A stretch of 64,000 nt of DNA from Roseicella sp. DB1501 (GCF_013112485.1 NZ_JABFHG010000004.1:248001-312000); one strand, 5' to 3'. Positions 41,602-51,900 are shown, counted from the first letter of the stretch. Notes: a model not told the origin generated them from the sequence alone. Numbers and translations: made by a program.

Positions 41602-42654
41602 ATGGCGGGAGCGGATGACATGCTGACCTCTGGGCGGACCTCTGGCGTGACGGTCGAGACCGATGTCGCGGTGATCGGCGCGGGGCCGGTCGGCCTCTTC
41701 GCGGTCTTCGAATGCGGCATGCTGCGCATGCGCTGCGTGGTGGTCGATGCGCTGGACGCGATCGGCGGCCAGTGCAGCGCGCTCTATCCGGAGAAGCCGA
41801 TCTTCGACATCCCGGCGCATCCGCAGATCGACGGCGCGGCGCTGATCGAGAAGCTGGAGGCGCAGGCCGCCCCCTTCACCCCGCTCTACCTGCTCGGCCG
41901 GCGGGTGGAGCGGCTGCGCGGGCTGGAGGGCGAGTGGGAGCTCGGCACCAGCGCCGGCGACGTGATCAAGGCCAAGGCGGTGATCCTCGCCGCCGGGGCT
42001 GGCGCCTTCGGGCCGAACCGGCCGCCGCTCGAGGGGCTGCCGGGCTACGAGGCCTCGGGCGCGGTGCGCTACCTGGTGGCGCGGCGGGAGGATTTCCGCG
42101 GCAAGCGGGTGGTGATCGCCGGCGGCGGCGATTCGGCGGTGGATTGGGCACTGTCGCTGAAGGAGGTGGCGGCGAAGGTCACGGTGGTGCATCGCCGGTC
42201 GAAATTCCGCGCCGCGCCCGAGAGCGCCGCCCGGCTGGATGCCGCCGCGGCGCGCGGCGAGGTGGAGATGGCCATCCCCTACCAGCTGCACGGGCTGGAG
42301 GGCGACGGCACGCGGCTGCAGGGGGTAGTGCTCTCGACCTTGAAGGGCGAGACGAAGACGGTGCCGGCCGACCACCTGCTGCCCTTCTACGGGCTGTCGA
42401 TGGAGCTCGGCCCGATCGCCGAATGGGGGCTCGGGCTGGAGCGGAGCCATGTGACGGTGCAGCCCGCCACCTGCGAGACCAACCTGCCTGGCATCCACGC
42501 CATCGGCGACATCGCCACCTATCCCGGCAAGCTCAAGCTGATCCTACAAGGCTTCGCGGAGGCGGCGATGGCGGCGCACGCCATCCATCCGCGGGTCTTC
42601 CCCGGCGAGGCGCTGCATTTCGAGTACAGCACCAGCAAGGGCGTGCCGGCTTAG
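41602..42654 (+). CDS. Ferredoxin/flavodoxin--NADP+ reductase, thioredoxin-reductase-like type
   Basis: A 350-residue flavoprotein. The FAD Rossmann motif is DVAVIGAGPVGLF near residue 22; the NADP(H) motif is VVIAGGGDSAVDWALSL at about 169-185, and IHAIGDIATYPGKLKLILQGFAEA closes the FAD site. The CxxC of thioredoxin reductase is replaced, and DALDAIGGQCSALYPEK is typical of the TrxR-like ferredoxin-NADP reductases (EC 1.18.1.2). The start could also be ATG 41620, which has GGGAG eight bases upstream. It is a single gene, divergent from tsaE. Confidence 0.93.
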   Translation: MAGADDMLTSGRTSGVTVETDVAVIGAGPVGLFAVFECGMLRMRCVVVDALDAIGGQCSALYPEKPIFDIPAHPQIDGAALIEKLEAQAAPFTPLYLLGRRVERLRGLEGEWELGTSAGDVIKAKAVILAAGAGAFGPNRPPLEGLPGYEASGAVRYLVARREDFRGKRVVIAGGGDSAVDWALSLKEVAAKVTVVHRRSKFRAAPESAARLDAAAARGEVEMAIPYQLHGLEGDGTRLQGVVLSTLKGETKTVPADHLLPFYGLSMELGPIAEWGLGLERSHVTVQPATCETNLPGIHAIGDIATYPGKLKLILQGFAEAAMAAHAIHPRVFPGEALHFEYSTSKGVPA

Positions 42655-42758
42655 CGCCCCGCGGCGTCCAGGGGGTGTCCTGCTTCGCCTGGGGTCGAAC
42701 AGGCATCACGGCCTGCCGCGGCAAAACGGCGGCAGGGCAACGGCCGTCAGGGCTGTCG

Positions 42759-43154
42759 TCAGGCCTCCATACCACCATGCTTGCGGAGGAGGCCGCCGAT
42801 GCGGTCGCGATCGGCGCGCGGGACTTCCAGCCGCATCGTCACCCGGTCGTCATCGAGGTCGATGGTGGCGCAGCGCCGGTCGATCGGGCCCTCGCGCACC
42901 GCGGCTTCCAGCGCCAGCTTCGCCGCCTCGCTGTCGGGGAAGCGCAGCGACAGGGTGGTGTCGTCATGCCCCGGCGTCCTGGCGCCCGTGGCCGGCATCA
43001 TCTCCTCCAGCGGGACGGCGCGCGAACCCTGAGAAGCCGTGCTGGACACCGGATCGCTTGCCGGGAAGGTCTGCTCGACGCCGCTCTCGACATTGGCGTC
43101 GGAGGTCTGCTCGGGGTGTTCCTTGCCCTTCGGGCTACTGGTCGTCATGGCCAT
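42759..43154 (-). CDS. Small protein with FPASDP motif, function unknown
   Basis: A 131-residue hydrophilic protein. The N-terminal 55 residues are disordered-looking (Ser/Thr/Glu/Pro) and contain VEQTFPASDPVS, a short motif seen in many small alphaproteobacterial proteins of unknown role. Residues 65-131 look folded as an alpha/beta module: TTLSLRFPDSEAAKLALEAAV, RCATIDLDDDRVTMRLEVPR and DRDRIGGLLRKHGG. The pattern resembles a small two-strand, two-helix sensor or chaperone-like fold. The start at 43154 (MAMTTSS) has GAGAGGGAAA upstream. Gaps of about 100 bases lie on both sides. Confidence 0.7.
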   Translation of the reverse strand: MAMTTSSPKGKEHPEQTSDANVESGVEQTFPASDPVSSTASQGSRAVPLEEMMPATGARTPGHDDTTLSLRFPDSEAAKLALEAAVREGPIDRRCATIDLDDDRVTMRLEVPRADRDRIGGLLRKHGGMEA

Positions 43155-43281
43155 GGTTGAGGTTTCCCTCTCCTCTTGGCTCCATCGAACGCCGGGAGGC
43201 GGGTCGGGTTCAGTGCCGGCAGCGTCGGCGGCAACGACGCGCCGGCTCAATCCACCGCGACCGGTCCGCCCTCTTGGCGCC

Positions 43282-43953
43282 TCAGCCCAGCAGCCGGGCG
43301 ATGGTGACGCGCCGGCTGTCGCGGTCCTCGAGCTCGCGCGTTACCGGGACGTCGAAGCGCGCCATCGCCGCGAGCCCCTCCCGCGGCACGTAGGCGCGGC
43401 CGGGATCGGCCAGCCAGACCTCGGCGCCGGCCGCCGCCATGGCGCGCAGCCAGGGCAGGATATGGCCGGTCATCGGCGCCTCGTAGCAGACATCGCCGGC
43501 GAGGATCAGGTCCCAGCGGCCGGTCCGGGGGGAGACGCTGCCGACCAGATCCGCCACCAGCGCCGTGACCGCGACGCCGTTCAGCGCCGCGTTCAGCCGG
43601 GTCGCGGCGACGGCGAGCGGATCGATCTCCGCCGCCTCCACCAGGGCCGCCCCGGCGCGGGCGGCGGCGATGGCGGCGAGGCCGCAGCCGGCGGCGAAGT
43701 CCAGCACGCGCCGCCCGGCGACCCGCGCCGGATCGTCGAGGATCAGCCGCGCCATGGCCTGGCTGCCCGGCCAGGCGAAGGCCCAGAAGGGCGGCTCGAT
43801 CCCCACCTCGCCCAGCCAGGCCTCGGTGGCCTGCCAGATCGGGGTGATCTCGGTGGCGAGGTGCAGGGCGATCTCGGGCACCAGGGGCGGCCGGGCGATG
43901 GCCGTCACGGCGCGGATGAAGGCCGCCGGGTCGCGCCGCGGACCCTCCGTCAC
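43282..43953 (-). CDS. Class I SAM methyltransferase (ETFB-lysine/nicotinamide N-methyltransferase-like)
   Basis: A 223-residue methyltransferase. Motif I is VLDFAAGCGLAAIAAARAG and the next strand reads AAEIDPLA; WDLILAGDVCYE and FWAFAWPGSQAMARLI are typical of the METTL20-like protein-lysine methyltransferases that modify the beta subunit of electron transfer flavoprotein. A small-molecule substrate cannot be excluded. It starts at GTG 43953, overlapping the ubiA stop (GTGA), so it is translationally coupled to ubiA. Confidence 0.85.
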   Translation of the reverse strand: MTEGPRRDPAAFIRAVTAIARPPLVPEIALHLATEITPIWQATEAWLGEVGIEPPFWAFAWPGSQAMARLILDDPARVAGRRVLDFAAGCGLAAIAAARAGAALVEAAEIDPLAVAATRLNAALNGVAVTALVADLVGSVSPRTGRWDLILAGDVCYEAPMTGHILPWLRAMAAAGAEVWLADPGRAYVPREGLAAMARFDVPVTRELEDRDSRRVTIARLLG

Positions 43954-44849
43954 AGCCGGCCCAGCAGGAAGGCGGCGGCGATGGCCAGCCCGACCTCGCG
44001 ATTCGCCTTGAACAGCCGCAGGCAGCCGGCCGGGTCGTGGATGTCGAGGCGGATCACCTGCCGCGCCAGCAGCGCCGCCGGCAGCAGCAGTCCCGGCAGG
44101 TAGAACCAGGCGAGCCCGGCCGCCCAGCCCGCCAGGGCCAGCAGGGCGAGGGTCGCGCCGTAGCAGGCGGCGAGGAAGGGCCGGGTCCGCTCGCCGAAGC
44201 GCAGCGCCGTGCTGCCGATGCCGACCGCGGCATCGTCCTCCCGGTCCTGATGCGCGTAGATCGTGTCGTAGCCGAGGATCCAGCAGAAGCCGGCGGCCCA
44301 GAGCAGCAGGGCGGCGGCATCCAGCCGGCCGGTCGCCGCGGCGATGCCCTCCGGCCCCGCCCAGGAGAAGGTGAGGCCGAGCATCGCCTGCGGCCAGTGC
44401 GTGACGCGCTTGGCCAGCGGGTAGAGCAGGATCGGCAGCAGGGCGCAGAGGCCGAAGAGGATCGCGGTACGGTTCAGCTGCAGCAGCACCGCCAGCCCGA
44501 CCAGGCAAAGCCCGGCCAGGAAGGCCAGCGCCTGCCGCGGCGTGACGGTGCCGGCGGCGAGCGGCCGGCCGCGGGTGCGCTCCACCTTCCGGTCGATGTC
44601 GCGGTCCCAGAGGTCGTTCACCACGCAGCCGGCGCCGCGCATGGCCACGGCGCCGATGCCGAAGAGCAAGGTGAGCCGCAGCCCCTCGGCCCAGGAGGGG
44701 GCGGCGATGGCGAAGGCCCAGAGCCCGGGCAGGAAGAGCAGCCAGGAGCCGATCGGCCGGTCGAAGCGGGCGAGCAGCGCATAGGGCCGCCAGCCCGCGG
44801 GCAGCCGGGCGACGAGCCCCTGGGTGCGGATATCGGTGTAGCCCTGCAT
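43950..44849 (-). CDS. ubiA: 4-hydroxybenzoate polyprenyltransferase
   Basis: A 299-residue integral membrane prenyltransferase with about eight to nine hydrophobic helices. The two Asp-rich motifs are NDLWDRDID at about residue 80 and DTIYAHQDREDD at about 200, which bind the Mg-prenyl diphosphate. It attaches the polyprenyl chain to 4-hydroxybenzoate in ubiquinone synthesis. The start at 44849 (MQGYTDI) is preferred over the longer open frame, whose N-terminus is Arg/Gly-rich and unconserved. It is divergent from rsmE with 58 bases between starts. Confidence 0.96.
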   Translation of the reverse strand: MQGYTDIRTQGLVARLPAGWRPYALLARFDRPIGSWLLFLPGLWAFAIAAPSWAEGLRLTLLFGIGAVAMRGAGCVVNDLWDRDIDRKVERTRGRPLAAGTVTPRQALAFLAGLCLVGLAVLLQLNRTAILFGLCALLPILLYPLAKRVTHWPQAMLGLTFSWAGPEGIAAATGRLDAAALLLWAAGFCWILGYDTIYAHQDREDDAAVGIGSTALRFGERTRPFLAACYGATLALLALAGWAAGLAWFYLPGLLLPAALLARQVIRLDIHDPAGCLRLFKANREVGLAIAAAFLLGRL

Positions 44850-44907
44850 CGCCCTGGCCTTACACCCCTGGCCTTGTACGCGGCCTCTCTTCCAGCGAAA
44901 GACCCGC

Positions 44908-45630
44908 ATGTCCATCCCGCGTCTCTATCTCGACCAGCCGCTGGAGGCCGGGCGGGAGGTCCCCGCCAGCCCGGGCCAGGCGCATTACCTCGGCGGGGTG
45001 CTGCGCCGGGCGGCCGGCGACCCGGTGCTGCTGTTCAACGGCGCCGACGGCGAATGGGCCGGGCGCATCGCGCATCTGCGCAAGGACCGCTGCGCCCTGC
45101 TGCCGGAACGCCGGACCCGGGCGCAGGAGCCGGCGCCGGCCTGCCGCCTGCTGGTGGCGGCGGTGAAGCGTGACGCCATGGATTGGATGGTGGAGAAGGC
45201 GACCGAGCTCGGCATCGGCGCCATCCAGCCGGTGCTGACCCGGCGCAGCATCACCGACCGGGTGAACCTCGCCCGGCTCGGCACCATCGCCCAGGAGGCG
45301 GCGGAGCAGTGCGAGCGGCTGACGGTCCCGCGCCTCGCCCCGGCCGCCCCCTTGCATGCCCTCCTCGATGCATGGGATGGCACGCCGCTGCTGGTCGGCG
45401 ACGAGCGGGGCGAGGCGCCGCCGCTCGCCGCCCTGGCGCGGGGGCTGCCGCGGGGCGGCGCCTGGGCCTGGCTGGTCGGGCCGGAAGGGGGCTTCGAACG
45501 GGCGGAGCTTGACGATCTCCGCCGCCGTGCCTTTGTTTCGACAGGCTCCCTCGGGCCCCGCATCCTGCGGGCCGAGACGGCCGCGGTGGCGGGGCTGGCG
45601 GTGCTGCAGGCGCTTGCCGGCGATTGGTAG
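44908..45630 (+). CDS. rsmE: 16S rRNA (uracil1498-N3)-methyltransferase
   Basis: A 240-residue SPOUT methyltransferase (EC 2.1.1.193). The N-terminal PUA-like part starts RLYLDQPL and has HYLGGVLRRAAGD; the SPOUT core shows KRDAMDWMVEKATELGIGAIQPV, the WLVGPEGGFERAEL knot segment and LGPRILRAETAAVAGL. It methylates U1498 in the small-subunit decoding region. It has GAAAG upstream and is followed 57 bases later by gshA on the same strand, a pairing common in Alphaproteobacteria. Confidence 0.97.
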   Translation: MSIPRLYLDQPLEAGREVPASPGQAHYLGGVLRRAAGDPVLLFNGADGEWAGRIAHLRKDRCALLPERRTRAQEPAPACRLLVAAVKRDAMDWMVEKATELGIGAIQPVLTRRSITDRVNLARLGTIAQEAAEQCERLTVPRLAPAAPLHALLDAWDGTPLLVGDERGEAPPLAALARGLPRGGAWAWLVGPEGGFERAELDDLRRRAFVSTGSLGPRILRAETAAVAGLAVLQALAGDW

Positions 45631-45687
45631 AGACTCTCATCGTGCGCCGGGCGTCCTGCCCAGGCCCCGACGACATGGAAGGGCAGG

Positions 45688-47034
45688 ATGTCGAATCCCG
45701 GCGAGGCAGACCTCACGCCGATCACCTCCGTGCGGCAACTCGCCGAATGGTTCGCCGCCGGCGGCAAGCCGCGGGTGGAATGGGGCGTCGGCACGGAACA
45801 CGAGAAATTCGGCTTCTTCCGCAACGGCCAGGCGACCCCGGCCTATGAGGGCGCGGCCGGCATCCGCAGCATCCTCGGCGGGCTGGAAGGCCAGGGCTGG
45901 TCGCCGATCCTCGATGCCGGCAACCCGATCGGGCTGAAACGCGGCGCCGCCTCGATCAGCCTCGAGCCGGCCGGGCAGCTTGAGCTCTCGGGCGCCGTGC
46001 TGCCGGACCTGCACGCGACCTGGCGCGAGCTGCGCGGGCATCTGCGCGAGGTGCACGAGGTGGCCGGGCCGCTCGGCATCGGCTTCGCGTCGCTCGGCTT
46101 CCACCCGCTGCACAGCCGCGAGCAGATGCCCTGGATGCCGAAGGGCCGCTACGCGATCATGCGGCGCTACATGCCGAAGGTCGGCAGCCTCGGCCTCGAC
46201 ATGATGCTGCGCACCTGCACGGTGCAGGCCAATCTCGACTACGGCGACGAGGCCGACATGGTCGAGAAGCTGCGCGTCTCGCTGGCGCTGCAGCCGGTGG
46301 CGACCGCGCTCTTCGCCAACTCCCCCTTCACCGAGGGGCGGCCGAACGGCTTCCGCAGCATGCGGGCGCAGGTCTGGACCGACACCGATCGGGACCGCAC
46401 CGGCATCCCCGCCGTGGTCTTCGAGCCCGGCTTCGGCTTCGAGCGCTTCGCCGAATGGCTGCTCGAGGTGCCGATGTACTTCGTCATGCGCGACGGCAAG
46501 TGGCTGGATGCGTCAGGCCGGAGCTTCCGCGCCTTCCTCGACGGCCGGCTCGACATCCTGCCGGGCGAGCGCGCGACGATCGGCGACTTCGCCGACCATG
46601 TGACCACCGCCTTCACCGATGTGCGGCTCAAGCGCTTCCTTGAGATGCGCGGCTCGGATGCCGGCAGCCCGGCGATGCTGGTGGCGCAGCCGGCGCTCTG
46701 GGTCGGGCTGCTCTATGACGCCGCGGCGCAGGCGGCGGCGGCGGCGCTGGTGCGCGACTGGACGGTGGAGGAGATGCAGGCGCTGCGCCTCGCCGTGCCG
46801 CGGCAGGCGCTGGCGGCCGAGATCCGCGGCCGGCGGGTGCAGGCGGTGGCGCGCGACGTGCTGGCCATCGCCCGCGACGGGCTACGCGCCCGGGGCCTTG
46901 GCGAGGAGGTCTATCTCGCGCCGCTCGAGGAGATCGCCGAGAGCGGCCTGACCCAGGCGGACCGGCTGCTGCAACTCTACGAGCGCGCCTGGGGCGGCAA
47001 TGCGGCGGAGGCGCTGCTGCACGCCGAGGTGTAG
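45688..47034 (+). CDS. gshA: Glutamate--cysteine ligase
   Basis: A 448-residue enzyme of the plant/alphaproteobacterial gamma-glutamylcysteine synthetase group (EC 6.3.2.2), the first step of glutathione synthesis. Marks are VEWGVGTEHEKFGFF at about residue 31, GNPIGLKRGAASISLEPAGQLELSGA, HPLHSREQMPWMPKGRYAIMRRYMPK and NSPFTEGRPNGFRSMRA. The start at 45688 follows GGAAGGGCAGG. It is likely co-transcribed with rsmE. The two cysteines that redox-regulate the plant enzyme were not identified. Confidence 0.96.
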   Translation: MSNPGEADLTPITSVRQLAEWFAAGGKPRVEWGVGTEHEKFGFFRNGQATPAYEGAAGIRSILGGLEGQGWSPILDAGNPIGLKRGAASISLEPAGQLELSGAVLPDLHATWRELRGHLREVHEVAGPLGIGFASLGFHPLHSREQMPWMPKGRYAIMRRYMPKVGSLGLDMMLRTCTVQANLDYGDEADMVEKLRVSLALQPVATALFANSPFTEGRPNGFRSMRAQVWTDTDRDRTGIPAVVFEPGFGFERFAEWLLEVPMYFVMRDGKWLDASGRSFRAFLDGRLDILPGERATIGDFADHVTTAFTDVRLKRFLEMRGSDAGSPAMLVAQPALWVGLLYDAAAQAAAAALVRDWTVEEMQALRLAVPRQALAAEIRGRRVQAVARDVLAIARDGLRARGLGEEVYLAPLEEIAESGLTQADRLLQLYERAWGGNAAEALLHAEV

Positions 47035-47059
47035 GAGGGGCCGGAGCGGCCGGTGGCCT

Positions 47060-47503
47060 TCAGCCGAGCCGCTTCGCCATGAACACCCGCGCGAAGCCCT
47101 TCTCCTGCCCCCGCCCGGTCTCGGCATAGCCGCGCTTCGCATAGAGCGCGATGTTCCGCTCCATCAGCACGTTGGTGTAGAGCCGCACCTCCGGCAGGGT
47201 GCGGCGCCGCGCCTCGGCCTCGACGAAGTCGAGCAGCACGCGGCCGTCGCCATGGCCCTGCCGCGCCGGCTCGATGGCGATGTTATCGAGCATCAGGTGG
47301 TCGGGATGCGTCTCGATGACGACAAGGCCGCGGATTTCCCCCTCCGTCTCCAGCACAAAGGCCTCGCCGGCGGCGATGCGGGCGGCGTAGTCGTCATCCA
47401 TCGGGAAGGGGCGGCGGCCGACCACCGGCACCCAGGGGCCGTAGGCGCGCTCGACGATCGCCGCCAGCAGCGGCGCCTCCTCCGGCCGCGCCGGGCGGAT
47501 CAT
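47060..47503 (-). CDS. GNAT-family N-acetyltransferase
   Basis: A 147-residue GNAT protein: MIRPARPEEAPLLAAIVERAY at the start, the acetyl-CoA binding IAIEPARQGHGDGRVLLDFVE (R-x-x-G-x-G-type loop) and the late YTNVLMERNIALYAKRGYAETGR. The acetylated substrate is unknown. The start at 47503 overlaps the tldD stop (ATGA), so it is the last gene of the coupled leftward ctaA-kinase-tldD-GNAT run. The open frame upstream of this start lies inside tldD and is not conserved. Confidence 0.9.
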   Translation of the reverse strand: MIRPARPEEAPLLAAIVERAYGPWVPVVGRRPFPMDDDYAARIAAGEAFVLETEGEIRGLVVIETHPDHLMLDNIAIEPARQGHGDGRVLLDFVEAEARRRTLPEVRLYTNVLMERNIALYAKRGYAETGRGQEKGFARVFMAKRLG

Positions 47504-48951
47504 ACCGCCGTGCCGCCGATCGTCAGCCCCGCCAGCTTCAGCGTCGGCTGGCCGACGCCGACCGGCACGCCCTGGCCCTGCTTGCCGCATGTGCCGATGC
47601 CGGGATCGAGCGCCATGTCGTTGCCGATCATCGCCACCTTGGTGAGGCTGTCCGGCCCGTTGCCGATCAGCGTCGCGCCCTTCACCGGCGCGCCCAGCCG
47701 GCCATCCTCGATCAGATAGGCCTCGGAGGCGGAGAAGACGAACTTGCCCGAGGTGATGTCGACCTGCCCGCCGCCGAAATTCACCGCATAGAGGCCGCGC
47801 TTCACGCTGCGCAGGATCTCCTCCGGGGCATGCGCGCCGCCGAGCATCACGGTGTTCGTCATGCGCGGCATCGGGATATGGGCGTAGCTCTGCCGCCGGC
47901 CGTTGCCGGTCGGCGCCACGCCCATCAGCCGGGCGTTCTGCCGGTCCTGCAGGAAGCCGACCAGCACGCCGTCCTCGATCAGCACGGTGCGATTGGTCGG
48001 CGTGCCCTCGTCATCCACGGTCAGGCTGCCGCGGCGGTCCGGGATGGTGCCGTCATCGATCACCGTGACGCCCGGCGAGGCGATGCGCTGGCCGAGCAGG
48101 CCGGCGAAGGCCGAGGTCTTCTTGCGGTTGAAGTCGCCTTCCAGCCCATGCCCGATCGCCTCATGCAGCAGGATGCCGGGCCAGCCCGGGCCGAGCACCA
48201 CCTCCATCTCGCCGGCCGGGGCGGGGACGCTGTCGAGGTTCAGCAGCGCCTGGCGCAGCGCCTCCTCCACCGCCCCCTGCCAGACCGGCTCGGCGACGAT
48301 GCGGGCATAGTCGAAGCGGCCGCCCATGCCGTGGCTGCCGGTCTCGCGCCGGCCGCCCTGCTCCACCACCACGGCGACGTTGAGCCGCACCAGCGGGCGG
48401 ATATCGGCGACGCGGCTGCCGTCGGGGCGCAGGATCTGCACCGCCTGCCACTCGCCGGCGAGGCTCGCCATCACCTGCGCGACGCGCGGGTCGCGGCCGC
48501 GGGCATAGGCGTCGATCTCGCCGAGCAGCCGCGTCTTGGCCGCGAAGTCGAGCAGCGCCAGCGGGTTCGCATCCTCGTACAGCCGGGCGTTGGTCGCGCG
48601 CGGCGCGAGGTCGAGCGTGCCGGAATGGCCCTGCCGCACCGCGCCGACCGTCTCCGCTGCCCGCCGCAGCGCCGGCTCCGACAGCTCGCCGGCATGCGCG
48701 TAGCCCGCCGCCTCGCCGGCGACGGCGCGCAGCCCGAAGCCGCGCGACGCGTCGAAGCTCGCCGAGCGGATGCGGCCGTCATCGAGCGAGATCATCTCGC
48801 TCTCGCGATATTCGAGGAAGAGCTCGCCGTCATCGGCGCCGTCCAGCGCCTGGCGCAGGATGCGTCCGGCCCCGTCGCGGTCGAGCCCGGCCGGCCCGCC
48901 GGTGGCGAAGAACAGGCGATCGGTGACGGAGAGCGGCGTGTCGAGCGGCAT
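47500..48951 (-). CDS. tldD: Metalloprotease TldD
   Basis: A 483-residue TldD. The zinc motif HExxxH is LLHEAIGHGLEGDFNRKKTSAFAG at about residue 258; DDGTIPDRRGSLTVDDEGTP and the terminal GICGKQGQ-like GTCGKQGQGVPVG are also family marks. TldD with TldE degrades or trims small peptides, including ribosomally made modified peptides and the CcdA antitoxin in E. coli. No tldE (pmbA) is in the window. It starts 25 bases after the kinase stop. Confidence 0.96.
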   Translation of the reverse strand: MPLDTPLSVTDRLFFATGGPAGLDRDGAGRILRQALDGADDGELFLEYRESEMISLDDGRIRSASFDASRGFGLRAVAGEAAGYAHAGELSEPALRRAAETVGAVRQGHSGTLDLAPRATNARLYEDANPLALLDFAAKTRLLGEIDAYARGRDPRVAQVMASLAGEWQAVQILRPDGSRVADIRPLVRLNVAVVVEQGGRRETGSHGMGGRFDYARIVAEPVWQGAVEEALRQALLNLDSVPAPAGEMEVVLGPGWPGILLHEAIGHGLEGDFNRKKTSAFAGLLGQRIASPGVTVIDDGTIPDRRGSLTVDDEGTPTNRTVLIEDGVLVGFLQDRQNARLMGVAPTGNGRRQSYAHIPMPRMTNTVMLGGAHAPEEILRSVKRGLYAVNFGGGQVDITSGKFVFSASEAYLIEDGRLGAPVKGATLIGNGPDSLTKVAMIGNDMALDPGIGTCGKQGQGVPVGVGQPTLKLAGLTIGGTAV

Positions 48952-48976
48952 GGCGGTCTTCCTTCTGGCGGGCCGC

Positions 48977-51900
48977 TCAGGCGGCGACGGAGGTCAGCAG
49001 GCGGGATTTCGGGAAGCGCAGCACGGCCGTGGTGCCGATGCCGGGGGTGCTCTCGAGCGTCAGCGCCGCGCCCTGCGCCTCGGCCAGGGCCCGCGAGAGA
49101 TATAGGCCAAGGCCGGAGCCGGGGAAGCGGCGGGCGAGGGAGGAATCGAGCTGGCTGAAGGGCTCGAAGACCCGCGGGATGTCCTCCGGCCGCATGCCGA
49201 TGCCGCTGTCGGCCACCCGGATCACCAGCCCTTCCTCCTCGACCATGGCCGAGAGGGTGACGGAGCCGCCGCGCGGGGTGAACTTCACGGCGTTCGAGGC
49301 GAGGTTGAGCAGCACCTGCCGCAGCCGCAGCTCGTCGCCCTGCAGCAGCGGTAGCGCGGGCGGCAGCGCCGCCTGCAGGCTCACCCCGGCCGCGGCGGCA
49401 GCGCCCTGCATGACCCGGACCGCGCTCTCGATGAGCGGGATCACCGCCACCTCGCCCTCGATGATGGCGAAGCCCGTCGTCTCCGCCCGCGTCACGTCGA
49501 GGATGTTGTCGATGAGAGAGAGCAGGTGCCGCCCCGCCTCGTGGATCGACCGGACGTAATCCGGGCCGCGCACCGGATGCGGATCGGCGGCGAAGGCCTC
49601 TGCGAAGCCGATGACCGCGTTCAGCGGCGTCCGCAGCTCGTGCGTCATGGTGGCGAGGAAGCGCGACTTGGCGCGGCTCGCCGCCTCCGCCGCGTTCTTG
49701 GCGCCCTCGAGCTCGGCGCGGATGCGGCGGTCCTCGGTGACGTCGGTCAGCGCCAGCACCCAGCCGCCATCCGGCACCGGGTCGGAGGCGACCTCGAGCA
49801 CCACGCCGTTGGGTCGGGTGCGGGAATTGCGGTGCGGCAGGCGGCGGTCGAGCGTCTTCAACCGCGCCGCCGCGGCCCGGCCCGCCTCGCCGGGGCCGTA
49901 GTCGCCGCGGGCCTCCAGGTACTCGATGAACTCCGTGAAACTGCCGCCGGAGGCCATCACCGATGCCGGCAGATCGAGCAGGGCGAGGAAGACGGGGTTC
50001 ACCGCCTGGATCCGCCCCTCCCGGTCGAACAGCGCGATGCCGTGGCGGATGTTGTCGAGCATGACCTGCAGCAGGCCGGCCCGGTGCTGCGCCTCCGCCT
50101 CGGCGCGGGCGAGGGGGCTGATATCGGTCAGGGTGACGACGAAGCCGCCATCCGGCGTCGGGTCGGAGGTGACCTCGATGACCCGGCCCTGCACGTCGGG
50201 GCGGACGTAGCGGGTCGGGCGGCTGCGGTCGAGCCGGAGCGCCATCTCGGCCGTGCTCCGCGCATCCCCGCCGACGGTGCCGTGCCGGAGCTGGGCCGCG
50301 ATCAGGTCGTCGAGCAGCGTGCCGACCAGCGGCTGATCGAGCGTATAGCCGCCGAGTTCGGCGACCAGGGCGTTGGCGGCGATCACCCGCCGGTCCGGCC
50401 CGTAGTAGCAGATGCCGTGCCGCATGTTGTCGAGCATCACCTGCAGCACGGCGGCCCGCCGGCTCGCCTCCGCTTCGGCGCGGATCAGCGCGGTGACATC
50501 GCTGTAGGTGGCGACGAACCCGCCATCCGGCGTCGGATCGACGGCGATCTCGATGACGCGGCCATCGGTATGGGGGCGCATGCGCCGCAGCGGCCGGCTG
50601 TAATCCTCCCGCAGCCCGGCCTGCCGCTCCTCCTCCGTCACCAGGCCGGCGCGGACTGCGGCGAGGGCGAGCTCCCCCGCATGTACGCCCGGGCGCAGCA
50701 TCGCCGGGTCGATGCCGTTCAGCTCGGCGGCGAGCCGGTTCGCCGTCACCAGCCGCTTGTCGCGGTCGAATTGCGCGATGCCATGCCGCATGGTCTCGAG
50801 CATGAGCTGCAGCGTCGCCGCCCGCTCCAGCGCCTCGGCCTGGGCGCGCGCCAGGTCGGTCACGTCGGTATGGGTGATGACGAAGCCGCCATCGGGCGTG
50901 GGATCGGAGCCGACCTCGATCACCTTGCCGTCCGGCTGCCGCCGGCGATAGCGGAGCGGGCGGCTACGATCCTCGGCGAGGATCCTGTCGCGGTCCGCCT
51001 CGGCCGCGGCGCCGGTGCCGAGGCGCCCGGCCTCCAGCTGCTCCTGCACCATCGCCTCGAAGGTGATCCCGGCACGGTCCTGCAAGGGGGGCAGGTGGAA
51101 ATCCGGCCCGGCCAGCCGGTTGGCGGTCAGCAGCCGGCGATCCGGGCCGAAGAGCACCAGCGCGTGGCGCATGCTGTCGAGCGCGTCGCGCAGCATGGCG
51201 GCGCGCCGCTTGGCCTCCGCCTCGGCCTCGGCCCGGGCGGTGACGTCGGTGAAGCTGATGACGAAGCCGCCATCCGGCGTGGGATCGGTGCAGACCTCGA
51301 TCTGCCGCCCGTCCGGCTGCCGCCGCAGCCGCCGGCCGCGCCGCGTGCGGTCCGCCTCCAGGATGCGCTGCATGATGGCGGTGGCCTCGGGCTCCGGGCC
51401 GAAATGCCCGTCGGCATGCTGGCGGCGGATCAGGTCGTCGAGCCGGGTGCCGGGCCGCATGTCCTCCGGCCCCAGATCCGACAGCTCGGCGGCGAGGCTG
51501 TTGGCCGCGAGGAGCCGGCGGTCGCGGTCGAAGATCAGCAGCCCGTGACGCATGTTGTCGAGCGCCGTCTGCAGGATCCCGGCCCGGGAGGCGGCCGCCT
51601 CCTCCGCCGCCGCCAGGGCCGAGACATCCGAGAAGGTGACGGCGAAGCCGCCATCCGGCGTCGGGTCCGAGACCACCTCGATCAGCCGGCCATCCGTGCT
51701 CCGGCGCCGCGCGACATAGGGCTGGCCGCGATCGATGGTCAGCAGCCGCTGCACCATCGCCTCGCCTTCCGGCTCCGGTCCGAAGACCCCGGCCGCCTGC
51801 TGCAGCCGCAGCACCTGCTCGAGCGCGATGCCGGGTTGCAGGTGCTCCGCCGGGGCGCCGCTCAGCACTGCGCCGAGCCGGTTGGCGGCCACCAGCCGGC

